DNA from: Chlorops oryzae
Lineage: Eukaryota; Arthropoda; Insecta; Diptera; Chloropidae
Assembly (NCBI GenBank): GCA_020466095.1
Contig: CM035806.1
Coordinates: 37,106,559 to 37,170,558 of the forward strand
DNA: 64,000 nucleotides
Direction: 5' to 3'
Shown piece after piece: positions 45,349 through 57,714 of the stretch. Below the pieces are notes generated by a model that was not told the origin of the DNA, did no database searches, and saw nothing but the letters and a program-made list of their open reading frames with translations. Within the stretch, counting starts at the first letter, position 1, and each line of letters begins with the position of its first letter. The position numbers and the translations under genes are program-made.

Positions 45349-46226
45349 CAAGTAAGGGTGTTATAGTCAGGCGAGCCTGACAATAGAATACCCGACACAG
45401 ACACACATGTTCAAATAATTTTTAATATCAAGAGGTGTTTAAGGCCATTAGGGGCCCCATATACCGACTTTTGTTGAATTTCTTTATGAAAAACGCCCTT
45501 TTACCACGCCCAATTTTGCAATTTTTTTGTTTTCTAATCGGAGGCCTTAATATAAGCTCGAATTCTAAGTTTCAGTGGAATATCTCAAAAAAATCCGATT
45601 TTGGGGCAGTTTTGAGATTTTTGTGGCAGACCCTAGTACTGGAGGTACCCTTAATAATGGACCTATCAAAAATTTTTTTGGAGAGGATGTTTATGGCAAC
45701 AAAGGAAGCATAACTGCCAAATTTGGTTCAAGTCCCATTTGAATTTCGGGTGTAGGAGGCAATTTTCGAAAAACGCCCTTCGGCCACGCCCACTTTTTCA
45801 ATTTTTTGAAATTGAGTAACTTGACTTTAAATATGTTCAACTATCAAATTTCATCAAAATATCTTGAAAAACTTCGATTTAAGAGCAGTTTTTGTGATTT
45901 TCACAACAGACCCTAGTACTGGAGGTACCCCTAAAAACTGTCCGATCGGGTCCATACTCGAACTTGTTCTTACTCATGTGCTTGTAAGTACGCATATCAA
46001 ATTTCATCAATATAGCTCAACTCCTTCGATAAGAAAACTGTATACAAACAGACGGACAGACGGACAGACAGACGGACAGACGGACGGACATGGCTAAATC
46101 GAATCTCCTGGCGACGCTGATCATTTCTATATATATTTTGTATAGTCTATCTCAACTGGTTCTGGGTGTTACACACAACCACACAAACGCAATATACCCT
46201 CGACACAGAGTGTGTCGGGTATAAAA
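45349..46226 (+). mobile_element. HINE/INE-1-like element, copy C, intact
   Basis: The best complete copy, 878 bp. The head CAAGTAAGGGTGTTATAG is followed by the TCAGGCGAGCCTGA hairpin (45367-45380) and ATACCCGACAC (45388-45398). Two diverged direct half-units carry CCACGCCCA and CCTAGTACTGGAGGTACCC. A GACA/GACG tract lies at about 46051-46090. The tail has the CGACACAGAGTGTGTCG hairpin (46201-46217) and the matching subterminal repeat GTGTCGGGTAT (46212-46222). An A tract lies on the left and AAAAA on the right. It does not code for protein. Confidence 0.92.
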
Positions 46227-46557
46227 ATGTTATTATTTCTTATATATTTTGATGAAGAGATAAATTTTGAAGCCACCCATTAAATTTCCAAAATAGGGAA
46301 AGTGGACGCAGCAAGAGGCAATCAAATAAAGTCATTTAACAGGAGTCGGTATATAGTACATATAAGGCTCCGTTATGCTATTGAAAATCTCCGGAATAGA
46401 TCTTCTTGATAGTCGCGGCGTCTTGGGCTCTTGGGGCCTGTTTTATGGAAATATTCAAACACTTATTGCTAACCGTTTATCGCATGACTGGTATTGTATT
46501 GTTAGGCTGCCCTGAGTATAACAACCTTACTTGTTTTTTTTTATATTTTGAAATATG
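46227..46557. other. Non-coding stretch, no gene seen
   Basis: Nothing of note apart from a short CTTACTTGTTTTTTT phrase at about 46527, which resembles an inverted HINE head and may be a relic. Confidence 0.5.
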
Positions 46558-47004
46558 CTATGTACATTAGGGTGTCCCAAAAATATGAAATTAATTTTTC
46601 GTAAACGCATACTCTCTTCAAGTTGAGTCCCCCAAAAGTATGCATCGAAAAATTTTGATATTAAGAATCGTGGGTTTTCTTGAAAATGTTGCAACATTAC
46701 CACGATGTCAGAAATATATAGTGAAATTATGTTTATCGTGCATTATAGTTCGAACAAAATTTCACTGGAAAATACTCAAAAGTAATAGGAAATTTTAGCC
46801 TTTAATATTGACATGCATACCTTGAGGGTACAATTCATAATGAAATTCAACGCCTCAAAGTTAATTCTCGAATATCTCGCAGATTTTTTGCCTGATCTGG
46901 ACATATAAGGGCTTAAAATGTTACCAATGAAACTGGATAGTGGTTTTAAATGTTTTTTCCGATTTTTTAACTTTCATAAGTCTGGTAGAACTCTTTGTAA
47001 GAGA

Positions 47005-48101
47005 AGTGCATCACGTAAGGCCCGTTTCCTCGTAAGGCCCACTTTCATTTTAACCAACTTTTAACTATCAAATGTTCTTGTACTTGCACATGTTGAAACA
47101 TGTCCTCAAGTTATTTCGCAGAAATAAAAAATTAAGACAACCTCACAATATTTGCGGCGCCTACAGTCAATTGAAAATAACAGAGACGTAAAAATGGTAT
47201 TTTTATAGTGGTCCGAGCTTAACAAATAATTATATATAGTGAAATTGTGGGGATTGCTTTCTTAAAATAAGAAATTTTGTTGTATTGTGACGATACAGAG
47301 GTATGTTTATGGAAAAAATTCTATTGCAAATTTTTTTTCTTGGAAAGCGTCTGAAGGCCCTGACGGACATTAAGAAACCATTTTTTGAGTTGCTCTGAGG
47401 TTAAAATAGTAGGACGAACGGCAACTATACGTTTTTTATCCTTAAATAGCGTTTTATATTTTATTCGTAATTTAAAAAAGCTGAGTTACATTTAATTAGT
47501 TTTTTTTTAAATAAACGAATTGTTCCTGTTATGTTATTTTTTTTTACTAGCTTTTACAATATATGTAGATTAACCGAAAAAGCTAACAAAAATAATTAAT
47601 GCAGTTTTGGGTTCATAATCTCAAACAAGGAATAAATGGGCCTTTTAACCCTTTCGCATCTGCAGGGTTATATATGTCCCAGCAAAAGTACTTGGTATTT
47701 TTGTGAAATTGGGACATATATGTCCCAACACATACGACGAATGGGACACATTGGTCCCAGGGGATACTACCCAGCCCCCTCAAAAATTTAAAGATTTTAA
47801 AATGCAATTATTTTTTTTTTTTACTCAAATAAACATAATAAATGAAAAAAAAACATGTAGAACTTCAAACAGAAAGCCGCTGCGAAAGGGTTAAGGTACA
47901 CATGTTCCTCGTAAGGCGCAAAAAGTCGTTTTTTTAAATCGTATTTTAAGAGCTTTTCCGATAAGGTTTTTTGGTAGAATTTTTTGTTGTTCTATAGAAA
48001 ATTTATCAAATAAAACAAAACAAAAACAATCGGGCCTGAATCATCAATACTTTGTACGCTGCAATGGAAAATGTGTTAGGTGGGCCTTATGTGGTGCACT
48101 G
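47005..48101. mobile_element. Candidate nested element, GTGCAYCACRTAAGGCCC ends
   Basis: AAGTGCATCACGTAAGGCCC on the left and, inverted, CAGTGCACCACATAAGGCCC on the right match at 17 of 20 bases. A TCCTCGTAAGGCSC phrase is repeated in direct orientation at 47028 and 47905. The boundaries and target duplication are not established. Confidence 0.5.
47645..47894. mobile_element. piggyBac-like MITE flanked by TTAA
   Basis: The ends CCCTTTCGCA are exact inverse copies and lie directly inside TTAA on both sides (47645-47648 and 47891-47894). TTAA duplication with a CCC start is characteristic of piggyBac. The 242-bp interior includes a second inverted pair around ATATATGTCCCA. The 64-codon minus frame across it is incidental. 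Confidence 0.82.
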
Positions 48102-49425
48102 ACCTTGCTTACAACCTATAACTTAAGTTGGAGTTTCTTTACCAAAAAGAACACTTATTATATACCCAAAAACTATTACTATTTAATATTTTAATAAGTA
48201 TTTTGGTAAAAATTATTACTTTTTAAAACCGTTTTGCATAAGGGCAAGACCAAGCAAATCACTCTACATGTAACACCCGTAACACAGCCATTCCGACTAG
48301 AACTTATGTTATCTCGATGTCTAACGTTTTTAAAGTTTTCAAAATCTTTGAGTCGATATTTAAAAGTTAAACGTAAAAACTCGCAAATCAGATGATTAAA
48401 AGGAGCAGTTTTCGAAATTTCATTAAAACGCTAAATGTGTTTGCCTTAAAAAAGTATAAATTATACCAAACATCTAAAAAATTTCCAAAAATAGGAAAAT
48501 TTTTTTAAAATTAAGAAATATTCACATTTGTCTTGTATTAAGAGATTATTTAGTTTTTGGCGGACCCATCTTTGAGTAAGTTCTTAGAAACAAGTTTTAT
48601 ATGGAAAAATTTGTTGGGTGTATAGTGTGGTAGTTAATGTTATCAATAGAAGTATGAAACCTTCGTACTTTGGAGCGCTATAGCCTTCTTTGCTAGCATC
48701 TAAAAGTTCCAATGACATTCGGCAGGGCGTGATCCTACCTTCACACCATTAAGATTGCGATTGTTATCATGACAAAAAAATTTAGAGGTTAGATATTCTA
48801 GTGAAAAGAGCTCCACAAAACTTATGGAAATTAAAAAATCTTAAACATTTAGAAAATTTTTCTGATTTTAAATATATTTTACCAGACCAAACACTTGCGT
48901 ATAAAACTATAAAGATGTTATAATCGCAAGCCCATTCAATTGGTAACATTTTAAACCATATTGTTACCAGGTCAAATGAAAAATGAGTGAGATATTTGAA
49001 TATTAACAAATCTTAAGCGTTGAATTTTGATATGAATTGTACCCTCAAGGTATGCATGTTAATATTTAAGGCAAAAATTTCCTATTAGTTTTGAGTATTT
49101 TCCAGTGAAATTTTGTTCGAACTATAATGCACGATAAAAATAATTTCACTATATACTTCTGATATCTTGGTTATGTTGCAATATTTTCAGGAAAACCCAC
49201 GATTTTAAGTATCAAAAAATTTCGATGCATACTTTTGGGCGACTCAATTTGAAGAGACTTCATACCAAACTTCGAAGGCAATTCGGCACGGGTTATCGTA
49301 TTCCAATCCCAATAACATTTCATATTTAAGCTAATAGGACCATTTAGAAAAATATTGGAGGGTATGCATTTCGATTTTTGGGGAAAAACCCTCCCTTATA
49401 TCTTGGGACACCCTATTGTACATAG

Positions 49426-52400
49426 GTAGGTGGGTACTTCACTTTATTTTTGATTTCCTGTAAATGTTTTTGTGAAACATCAAACCAAAACGTATTTTCA
49501 AAATTTAAAATTGAAGCTTCAATCATTTGTTTCTAGATCAGTGATGGCTATACGTAGTCATTCATAATTGTGTGTGTGAATGCGCTGTCGACTTCGCTGT
49601 GAGTTACTCTGATATGCATTGACGACGTTTCCCTGCAGGAAGTCTGTCGCCATATGGCCCCATGTCTATATTGACGTCAATATAGACAAGAGAACTAGTG
49701 ACAACGTCAACAGTATTTATAGGCGGTGTCATTAGAGAAACTGTACTGTCAAGAGATATAGTTCATCTCCATTGACCATGTCAACAACGTGTCTCCTTGT
49801 AAAATGTGCTGCAAAATTGACCAAGTTAGACTCGTTAAAACTTAAATGCAAGCAATTTTTATTGAAAGCGGAAAGTATAAATATAAATATTAATTACTGG
49901 TGACTAGGGAAAAAGTACTCCTTTTGTCTACATAATAGTACCGACGTCACTAGTTCGTCAATAGTTTTTCGGTCTACTGTCGACATTCAATGACAACTCA
50001 ATGTTAAATGTCTATAGCGCAAAGCATTGCGGCGGGTATAGCTGGTCAGTAGTACTGTCGACGCGGTCATTAGTGAAAGAGTATAGATTCACTATTCACA
50101 TTTCCTGCAGGGTTGTTTTTTACACACACGAACGCAGCCGACCGGTTTTCCCACGAATCGGTATACGCTATACGTGTGCGACTGCTGCGTCGCAGAAATT
50201 TGTCGTCCAAGCCCATGTGCTTGGGGAATCGAAATTTGGACGACACTGTTCTATGTAGATGTTTGACGAACGTTTTGTTACCCTTGCTCTGGGCAGCATC
50301 AGGAAAATGGCACATCGAATCGGTCGTATGCTAAACAGGATATAATTTCCTAACAAAAATTAGCCTACCAATGACGAAAAGGTTTTATTTATATTTAATA
50401 TTATTTTTTCTTCAACAATTAAAGCCCAATTACTTTATATAGTCACGCTCAACACTCGTCCCATTACCATTTCAATAATGATTCTATGAATGCACTCGCT
50501 TTGTACTGCTTCTACATACATATATGTATGTATGTACTGCACGATGACAGGGACATGTACATATATCCGTACCAAACTGTGAATTTTGTTCGACCGACGG
50601 GAAATTTATTTGACGCATACACATTTGGTGCTAGCTGCATAATTGCCCAGCCATCGTCGGTGCCTAACGGGCAACGGACTTCATTGAATGCCCCTTAAGG
50701 CAGCCAAACGCGACAGCTGTAACGAGTAATCTAATTAGCCACACAATATGTATGTATGTACGTGTATTTACTTATGTATGAATATGTGGGTGGTGATAAG
50801 CGGAAGAGAACCCCTCTGATGGGCAATCATGTCTCACATTCCTTTGGCATTTAGCTAAATCAGAAAAGGAGGATATTGCGCCTTTATGACATTCAAATCA
50901 ATTGCGATGGTGAAAGCCGAAATGGGAAAGTCCGATGTGACAGAAAATCACAAAAGAAAAAAAAAAAAAAAAAAAAAAAAAATGAAATAAAAAGAGAGAG
51001 AAAAGCTCAAAGAATCGAAATCACTATCATAGGCGAATTTTCCTCGAAGCATTTGCAAATTTAAATCTTAATTTCATTATTGTTATTTTTTTCTATTTAT
51101 TTATTATTATTTTTTTTTTTGAGAAATCGATTTCTTTTAATTTCCTCTCTCATACCGTCTGTGCAATTGCTGGTTGCCGTTCGCATTGCGGCCGCGCCCG
51201 CGCCCGCTTGATCCTTGAATTTATATTGGAACTAAGTTTGCGTACCTCAATTTGTTGCATCATTTCATTCCAGACGGCAAAACAATTTCCCACCGAAGAA
51301 TTCCTTTCGCGCGTTCTCAGCTTATGTCATTGCAATATTATCCTTTTTCTTGTTGCACATAACTGCTAGAGCTACCGCATCCTTTTAACTTTAAGGATGT
51401 CTCAAACACTTCGCACGAGTGCTTGGTCTTGCACGGTTCTGCCAGCTCATTCTCTTTGAAGAGCCTTGCTTGTTTTTTTTTTTTTTTGTTTTTTTGTAAG
51501 GAGTCATCTCTTAATGCCTTGTTGGCTCTTATTTTTTATTTAGTTTTTTTATTTATTTTTATTATGTTTTGCTCCTGCTCGTGTTAGTGTTTTTTTTTTT
51601 TTTTGCTTTCTTTCGTGTAAGCAAAACCATAGTCACAAAGACGACGCAGAAAAATTCATTAAAAATTAATCCACACCGTCGTACAAGAATGTCCTTTTTA
51701 TATGCATTCGCAGCGTTTGCTTTGCTTTTCTTTGTTTCCGTTTGCGTTGCTCCCTACCCGCTATTTTTATTCAATTACGCTGCAGCATAAAATGGCGAAG
51801 CATCAAAGTGTCCTTTTGCGTTTTGTGTTTTTTTCTTTTTCTCATTTTTTCGTTTTTTCAGTTTTTCGTTTTTCTTTTTTTCCGGCCACATGAGAATGGC
51901 ATTCAATGCTTTTCTTGGATGGCATGCTTTGGCATCTTTAAAGCCGTATGTCGTCTGTGCGAACGTACTTTATCTTCTTGACTGACCTTTGCAGCATCAT
52001 TCGGTCATAAAGACTAGACTCGCTTCGGTTTTTTGTTTTTTTAATATTTTTTAAGATAAATAAAGAATTATATGAGTTTGTCCATCTGCTTTTAGGTCTC
52101 GTTTTTATTCTTTTAAGAGTCTACCATGAATGGTCAAATAATCGGGCGTTTTGTAAGACTGCATCCATTCCTAATTTTTATATATATTTTCTTTTCACCC
52201 TTTTCGTTTGTTTAAGGCCGTTTTGGGGCAAGATTTGTTTCAAAATTATAGACCTCATGAGCCTCGTGACATATTAAGCCGTTTTAAGTTTTTTTTTTTT
52301 TTTCATTTTTAACGTCCATTTTAATTGAAGATTGCCATGTCTGAAACTGGAAAGCCCCATATGTTCCATTAAATAGGAGGACAACGTAGTTCTGAAGGAT

Positions 52401-52631
52401 TGAGATTGTTCTGCTCAATTCCAGAAACTTTTCGAATTCTAAATAAGTTATTTATGAGTCCCAATTCGGAGTATGGTGTTTCCTAATGAGATAATCGAGG
52501 ACGCCAAGAATGGATTGTGTTTCTCTGCTTAGGCGATAACGTCATACATGACACTTTCTGAATTAATATTTGATTCTTATTTAACTCACATTTCAGAATC
52601 ATGTACATATCTGACTTCTAAATTTTCTACA
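49426..52631. other. Non-coding stretch with palindromes
   Basis: A perfect 26-bp palindrome lies at 49663-49688. An inverted pair CCCTGCAGGAA occurs at 49631 and 50102-50112. Competing hairpins lie at 50201-50245. Frames near 50000-50356 overlap on both strands without a domain. CT- and T-rich tracts fill 51100-52300. Confidence 0.5.
49663..49688. promoter_or_regulatory. Perfect palindrome centred on TGACGTCA
   Basis: The half-site TGTCTATATTGAC is followed by its exact inverse. The core TGACGTCA is the consensus for CREB/ATF bZIP dimers. Function is unproven, and it may belong to an unrecognised element. Confidence 0.4.
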
Positions 52632-53436
52632 TTTTTATACGCACACTCTTGTCGAGGTATATTGCTTGTGTGGTTGTGTACCAGAACCAGTCGAGATAGC
52701 CATAAAATTTATAGAAATGATCAGCGTCACCAGGAGATTCGATTTAGACATGTCCGTCCGTCTGTCCGTCTGTCTGTCTGTCTGTCTGTCTGTTTGTATA
52801 CAGTTATTTTATCGAAGGAGTTGAGCTATCTTGACAAAATTTGGTATGCGTGCTCACGGACATGAGTAAGAACAAGTTCGAGAATGGACCGATCGGACCA
52901 TTTTTAGGTACCTCAGTACTAAGGGTCTGTTACGAAAATTCACAAACTGCTCTAAAATCGAAGTTTTTTATGATATTTTGATGAAATTTGATATTTGAAC
53001 ATGTTTGAGGCAAGTATACGATTTCAAAAATTGGAAAAGTGGCGTGCATAGTCGTTTCAAAAATTGTCTCCTACTCCCGAAATCAATGGGACTTGAACAA
53101 AAATTGGCGTATACTTCTTCTAGCCAGTAACGTCTTCCCAAAAATTTTTCGATCGGACCATTATTAAGGTACCTCTAGTACTAGGGTCTGTCACAAACCC
53201 AAAAATGCCTCAATATCAGACTTTATTGAAATATTTCAATGAAACTTAGAATTGAGCGTATATATAACGGTCCGATTGAATTCCAAAAAAATTTAAGTGG
53301 CGTGGCAAAACGTTTTCATTTAGAAATTTAACAAAAGTCGGTATATGGGGCTCCTTATGCTTAATACACTCTTGATTAAAAATTATGTTGTGTCGGGTAT
53401 TCTATTTCAGGCTCGCTAACTTATAACACTTACTTT
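52632..53436 (-). mobile_element. HINE/INE-1-like element, copy E, near full length, diverged
   Basis: Minus-strand copy running from AAGTAAGTGTTATAAG (53436 side), with GAGCCTGAAATAGAATACCCGACAC, to GCGTATAAAAA (52632 side). The closing hairpin is damaged. The (GTCT/GTCC)n run at 52754-52793 is the longest of the copies. Both half-units with GTACC...AGTACTAGGGTC are present. More point changes than in copies B and C suggest an older insertion. Confidence 0.85.
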
Positions 53437-53537
53437 TTCGGAGTCATTTCGTTGTCATATTTTCCGTTTATTTCGGACTGTTTCGGACTGTATTTCTGAG
53501 CCCAAAATGTTAAAAAAAATTTCTAGCTCACCCTTGA

Positions 53538-53915
53538 AATATTTGCTTGGTAAATTCGGATAAGTTGCAAAAATTTCGGACTCATTTCGGAGTAGTTTTT
53601 CCCATTCGCTTATTTCTAACACATTTCGTACTTATTTCGAATTTACAAACTATATATCTGAGCTGCATAAGTTGCAAAAATTTCGGAATCATTTCGGAGT
53701 CGTTTTTCTCAGTCGCTTAATTGTTACAAATTTCGGACGTATTTGGGACTTACATACATACATATATATCTGAGCTTCATATATTGCGAAAATGGCGGAG
53801 TCATTTCGGAGTCGTTTTTCTCAGTCGCTTATTTCTAACATATTACGAACTAATTTTGGACGTATATATCTAAGCTTCATGTATTGCAAAAATTTCGTAG
53901 TCATTTCGGAATAAA
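53538..53915. repeat. Minisatellite related to the array at 11.4 kb
   Basis: About 3.3 copies of a unit of about 115-120 bp. It contains TGCAAAAATTTCGG, AGTCATTTCGGAGTCGTTTTTC, TCAGTCGCTTATTTC and ATATATCTGAGCTTCAT. The TTTCGGAGTC core and the TCTGAGC phrase are shared with 11367-11730. It starts right beside the head of HINE-like copy E. Confidence 0.8.
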
Positions 53916-53940
53916 CAATCTGAACACTCTGAAAATGTTT

Positions 53941-56900
53941 ACTGGACTTATATATTAAGTGGTCATATCCTATTACTTTGACTCTGTTTCCGAGCTGAAA
54001 TATTTGAAGCCTAGTATTTGGAGCTATAAATCTGAGCACTCCGAAAATGTTTCTTGTGTTAATAGTACCTACATATGTAAAGGGAATAAAAGTACAAGTG
54101 TTTTCTTTCCAATAGTAATGAAAGGGTTTCAGTGTACAAAGGACCGGACCTAGCTAAGTATATGTAGGACCGATCCAAATTTTATATGAAATGTGACCGG
54201 TTTAGGGTTACTTTCTATTGGACTCACCCTCGTCTAGTCCAAAAATGAGCGTAGTTGGGTAAGTTCATAGAAAGGCTCTCGCCCGCAACCAACACTTCGA
54301 AAAGCGACCGGATATTTTTCAATCACAGCTCCATGTTAAAAGAGATGAGTTAAATGTATGAAAAGACGACCGATCCTGACGTCTCTAAGATCGACCAAGG
54401 ATTGGTCCCACTTACTGCAGGGTAATTATACTTAAAAGCAAAAATACTTAAGAAAGCCTATGAATTAAAGACTTAGTAAAATCAGATTCCCGAACAGATA
54501 ATCCCAGGAAACATTTTCAATGGCTAACCTCTGTAATCGCGTAAGTGCGAAGCTTTTTAGGCACTTGTCCGGTAACCGGCGAATCTCTTGGAAAAGCTAT
54601 TGACGATTTATGTATCGTCATCACGAAATAGTCCCGTAGATGATATTTCAGCAATGAATAATAACAAAAATCCAATCACCACTTGATTGAAAAAAGCAGA
54701 AGTTACAACACCTTAAGGAGAACATATATTAGAAAATATCGTGCAACTCTTTTCCAAAAATTTCGTCGTAATGTTCGTCAAAGAAATATATATATATTTT
54801 CAGACAAACATATGTATTCTTTGTTGGTAGGTTTGAGAAGACATCGGCCATTGCTCTTCCAGAAGAGTCGCGTAAACATCTTTTAGGCGAATGTTTGCTA
54901 AAACATCGTCTAAATGTTTGCTGGGTTGACACGAATTCAAAAGTTGTTATTGTGAATTCTTACGCTTTCGTGTAAGAATTTCCTTTTCGATTTTTCCCTC
55001 ATTTTACTTTCACTTTTTTGTGTCATTTTCCTTTCAATTAGGACTAGTTTTTTTTTTTTTTTTTTGCCCCATAATCTTCAGAATATTTTCAATGCAATCG
55101 AGAAAAACGATTTCTTTTATTTGCATATCATTAGCACGGAATTTTTTTTCTCGGCGGTTTTTTCTTCAATGTTTTTGTTTTTTGTTTTGCATTTTATTTT
55201 ATATTTTTTCTTACTTGCCTTGTTCAGTTGCAGGACCTTTTGATATGGTCGTTTCTTTGTAACGACAACTTCATTACTTAAACATGTCACACATTACGCT
55301 TGATGTCGGACATGCACGAACGTGTATACATGTCGCATTCCATGCCTACATGACACCAACAGCACCAACAGCAATGGCAACTGTAGTAACGACACCAACT
55401 ACAGCAAGAAATTTCATTACTGCATTGCAGTTAAATGCCGTTGAGCCATTAACGTCCGCATATATTAATGAGGAACATTAAAAGAAACGAACGTGAAATT
55501 GTATAATGAGTGAAAATATTTAAGGAAATGAGAGCTCAATTGGCAAAATAAAAAAACAAAAAAGGAGAAAAGAAAAAAAAAAAAACAAATGAGAACAAAA
55601 CAGTTAGAAACCTTCGGAAATACCGAAAAAATATCTAAGAGAAAAATTATTTTGAAATAGTATTTCGTAACAGTATTCCAAACTGAGTCCTTGCAATTTA
55701 CGAAATCTCTTCCGTATTGTATCGAACAGCAATCCGAATACCAAAAGATCTCCGAGAGATCAATCGATCCAAGATCAAACTATCACATTAAGAACTTAAT
55801 CCACTTTTATGGTAAAGTTCAAGATTAAGGATTCCATAAGCTAAATCCGGAAATCGCAAAAGAAAAATTAATTCATTTCAAATCGTCATTTTATGTCAAT
55901 TGTGCTTTTGATCTTTCAAATAAATTCGAATTTAATTCACCACAGATTTTCCATTCACATTGTACTGTGTCATAAATAATATTCCATTGGACTTTATCGT
56001 TAGTTATTCAAAGACGCATAACTCATTTCAGAATTCATCTCTTAAACAAAAGGAAAAAGGCAAAAAAAAAAAACAAACAAGATTCTTTCGCAGCTCTTTC
56101 CAGCTAGCTTGATAATGTTCCAAGGTGAAGATTATACGATGGCGATAAAGAAGACGAGATGACGAGTATAGGACACTGCAGTAGCTGTCATCTTAGTCTG
56201 TTGCCATTTAAAGACCGCTTCAGTCCAGGCAGACGAAGGATAGCTCCCAGCTCAATTTTCACCCCTTTATGGCTTTGATTTATGATACTAAATATGACAA
56301 AATGTTGCATACAAAGTCATTTGGGTGCGAGAAAGTGCATCATGCTTCCATTGTTGTTTACACACAACACGCTGTGCACTATCTCATCATCTACAAGTGC
56401 TTGCTCTCGCTTTCCATATCATTGCCTTTTTTTTTTCTCTTCTCTCTATCTTTCCTTGAGTGAAACTTATCGCTTAAGTAGCTGAGTTATGAGTCTACAA
56501 TTATGCAATTACTTTCAAACACTCAAATCTGTTGAGTTTCCGTTTAGTATTATCATTTTGTATTTTTTATATTATTTTTTATTATTCTTTTTGGTTTTTG
56601 TTGCAGCTCCTCATGCGAAGAGCTTAGAGAGCTTTCATTTAAAACCATAGCTTTTTGTGCTTTTTTAACAGCCGAATCCAATAAGGACTTTGTTGTGATA
56701 AGATTGGAGAGGATTAAAATGATGAGTCAAACGGTTGTAAGGATGATTCATTTTATTCTAAGAACATATTGTGGAGTGAGGTTATTCTATCGAATCGAAT
56801 GATTCATAGGATTATTTCTATTTTATGGGCTCAAGTTGCACGAACTTTTTATTTAAAAAAAAAAAAATAATAATAATAATAATAATTATGTTGAGTCTAT

Positions 56901-57700
56901 AGAGGGGTTTTTTGCATCCGCATGTCTTAGCTGGAGCTATTTGAGAGAGATCGGCAAAAGGAGTACACAATTCATAAGAGTTATATCTCTATCCTTCTTT
57001 CTTCTGTCCCTTGTCTTTTTTCTTATCGAAAAAGTTGAACTGTCTTGACCGTATCGGAAAGATATCATCTTTCCTGTTAATTTTGAACTAGCTTGTGTTC
57101 TTAAAATCCAATAGATAATTCTGCGTTTTTGAAGTTCTTTTTCCATGAATTTCGAAAATCGAGCTTAGTAAAATGACCTTTATGCAATTTTTGCGAATTA
57201 CGAAAAGATTTTTCTTCAGAAAAAGAATTTCTCCTTCATTGATATTGTTTCTGGGAGAGAATTGAACGGAAATCGAGAAATACATATGTAAGTGGGCGTG
57301 GAGAAAATTGCATTTTAGAAATAAATCGTTTCGAAACTTACACGGAACTTGTCTCATACAATTATCTACTTATATTTCATACGTACAGATTAAAGAAGGT
57401 CTAACCAAAGAACTACGGCTATCACAGAGCCTTTCATCGGCTATGAATGGACAATGGAATCCTCGCAGAGCCACTAGAAGTACATATTCAATTTTTATTA
57501 CAAAACATATTTTATTCAATAAACGTGCATTATAGATACTCTTCAAATTCGTCGCATTAAACCGATTAGAATAGAAATTTATTGCATACTTTTCGGAGCT
57601 AGCAAATTTAGTTCTTTTTAATGGCACTTCAACCATTCAAGGCGAAAGCTTTCTTGCGCTTTTCAAGTTGCACGTGCACATTGCAAACTTGTGCTCGCTC
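53941..57700. other. Non-coding stretch, no gene seen
   Basis: At 54140-54420 there are GACCGG/GGACCGATCC phrases like those at 8480-8850. Elsewhere it is AT-rich with T tracts. (AAT)n lies at about 56868-56886. No frame has a domain. Confidence 0.45.
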
Positions 57701-57714
57701 TTTCCTGTATTGAA

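Larger units (their letters stand above)
46558..49425. mobile_element. 2.87-kb inverted-repeat element with TAGGGTGTCCCAA ends
   Basis: The ends CTATGTACATTAGGGTGTCC and, inverted, CTATGTACAATAGGGTGTCC open long arms (about 46558-46960 and 48930-49425). Shared blocks include AAAGTATGCATCGAAA, TATAGTTCGAACAAAATTTC and TACCTTGAGGGTACAATTCAT. The right arm carries roughly 120 bp extra next to its end. The middle holds two further nested candidate elements. No frame encodes a transposase. The superfamily is not recognised. Confidence 0.75.

Noticed and set aside
49631..50112. 482-bp element with CCCTGCAGGAA ends
   Set aside because: The 11-bp inverse pair contains the self-complementary CTGCAG, the interior arms do not pair further, and there is no target duplication; kept only as a remark.
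53538..53915. CRISPR-like array
   Set aside because: Units are contiguous and diverged with no unique spacers, and the DNA is eukaryotic; it is a minisatellite.
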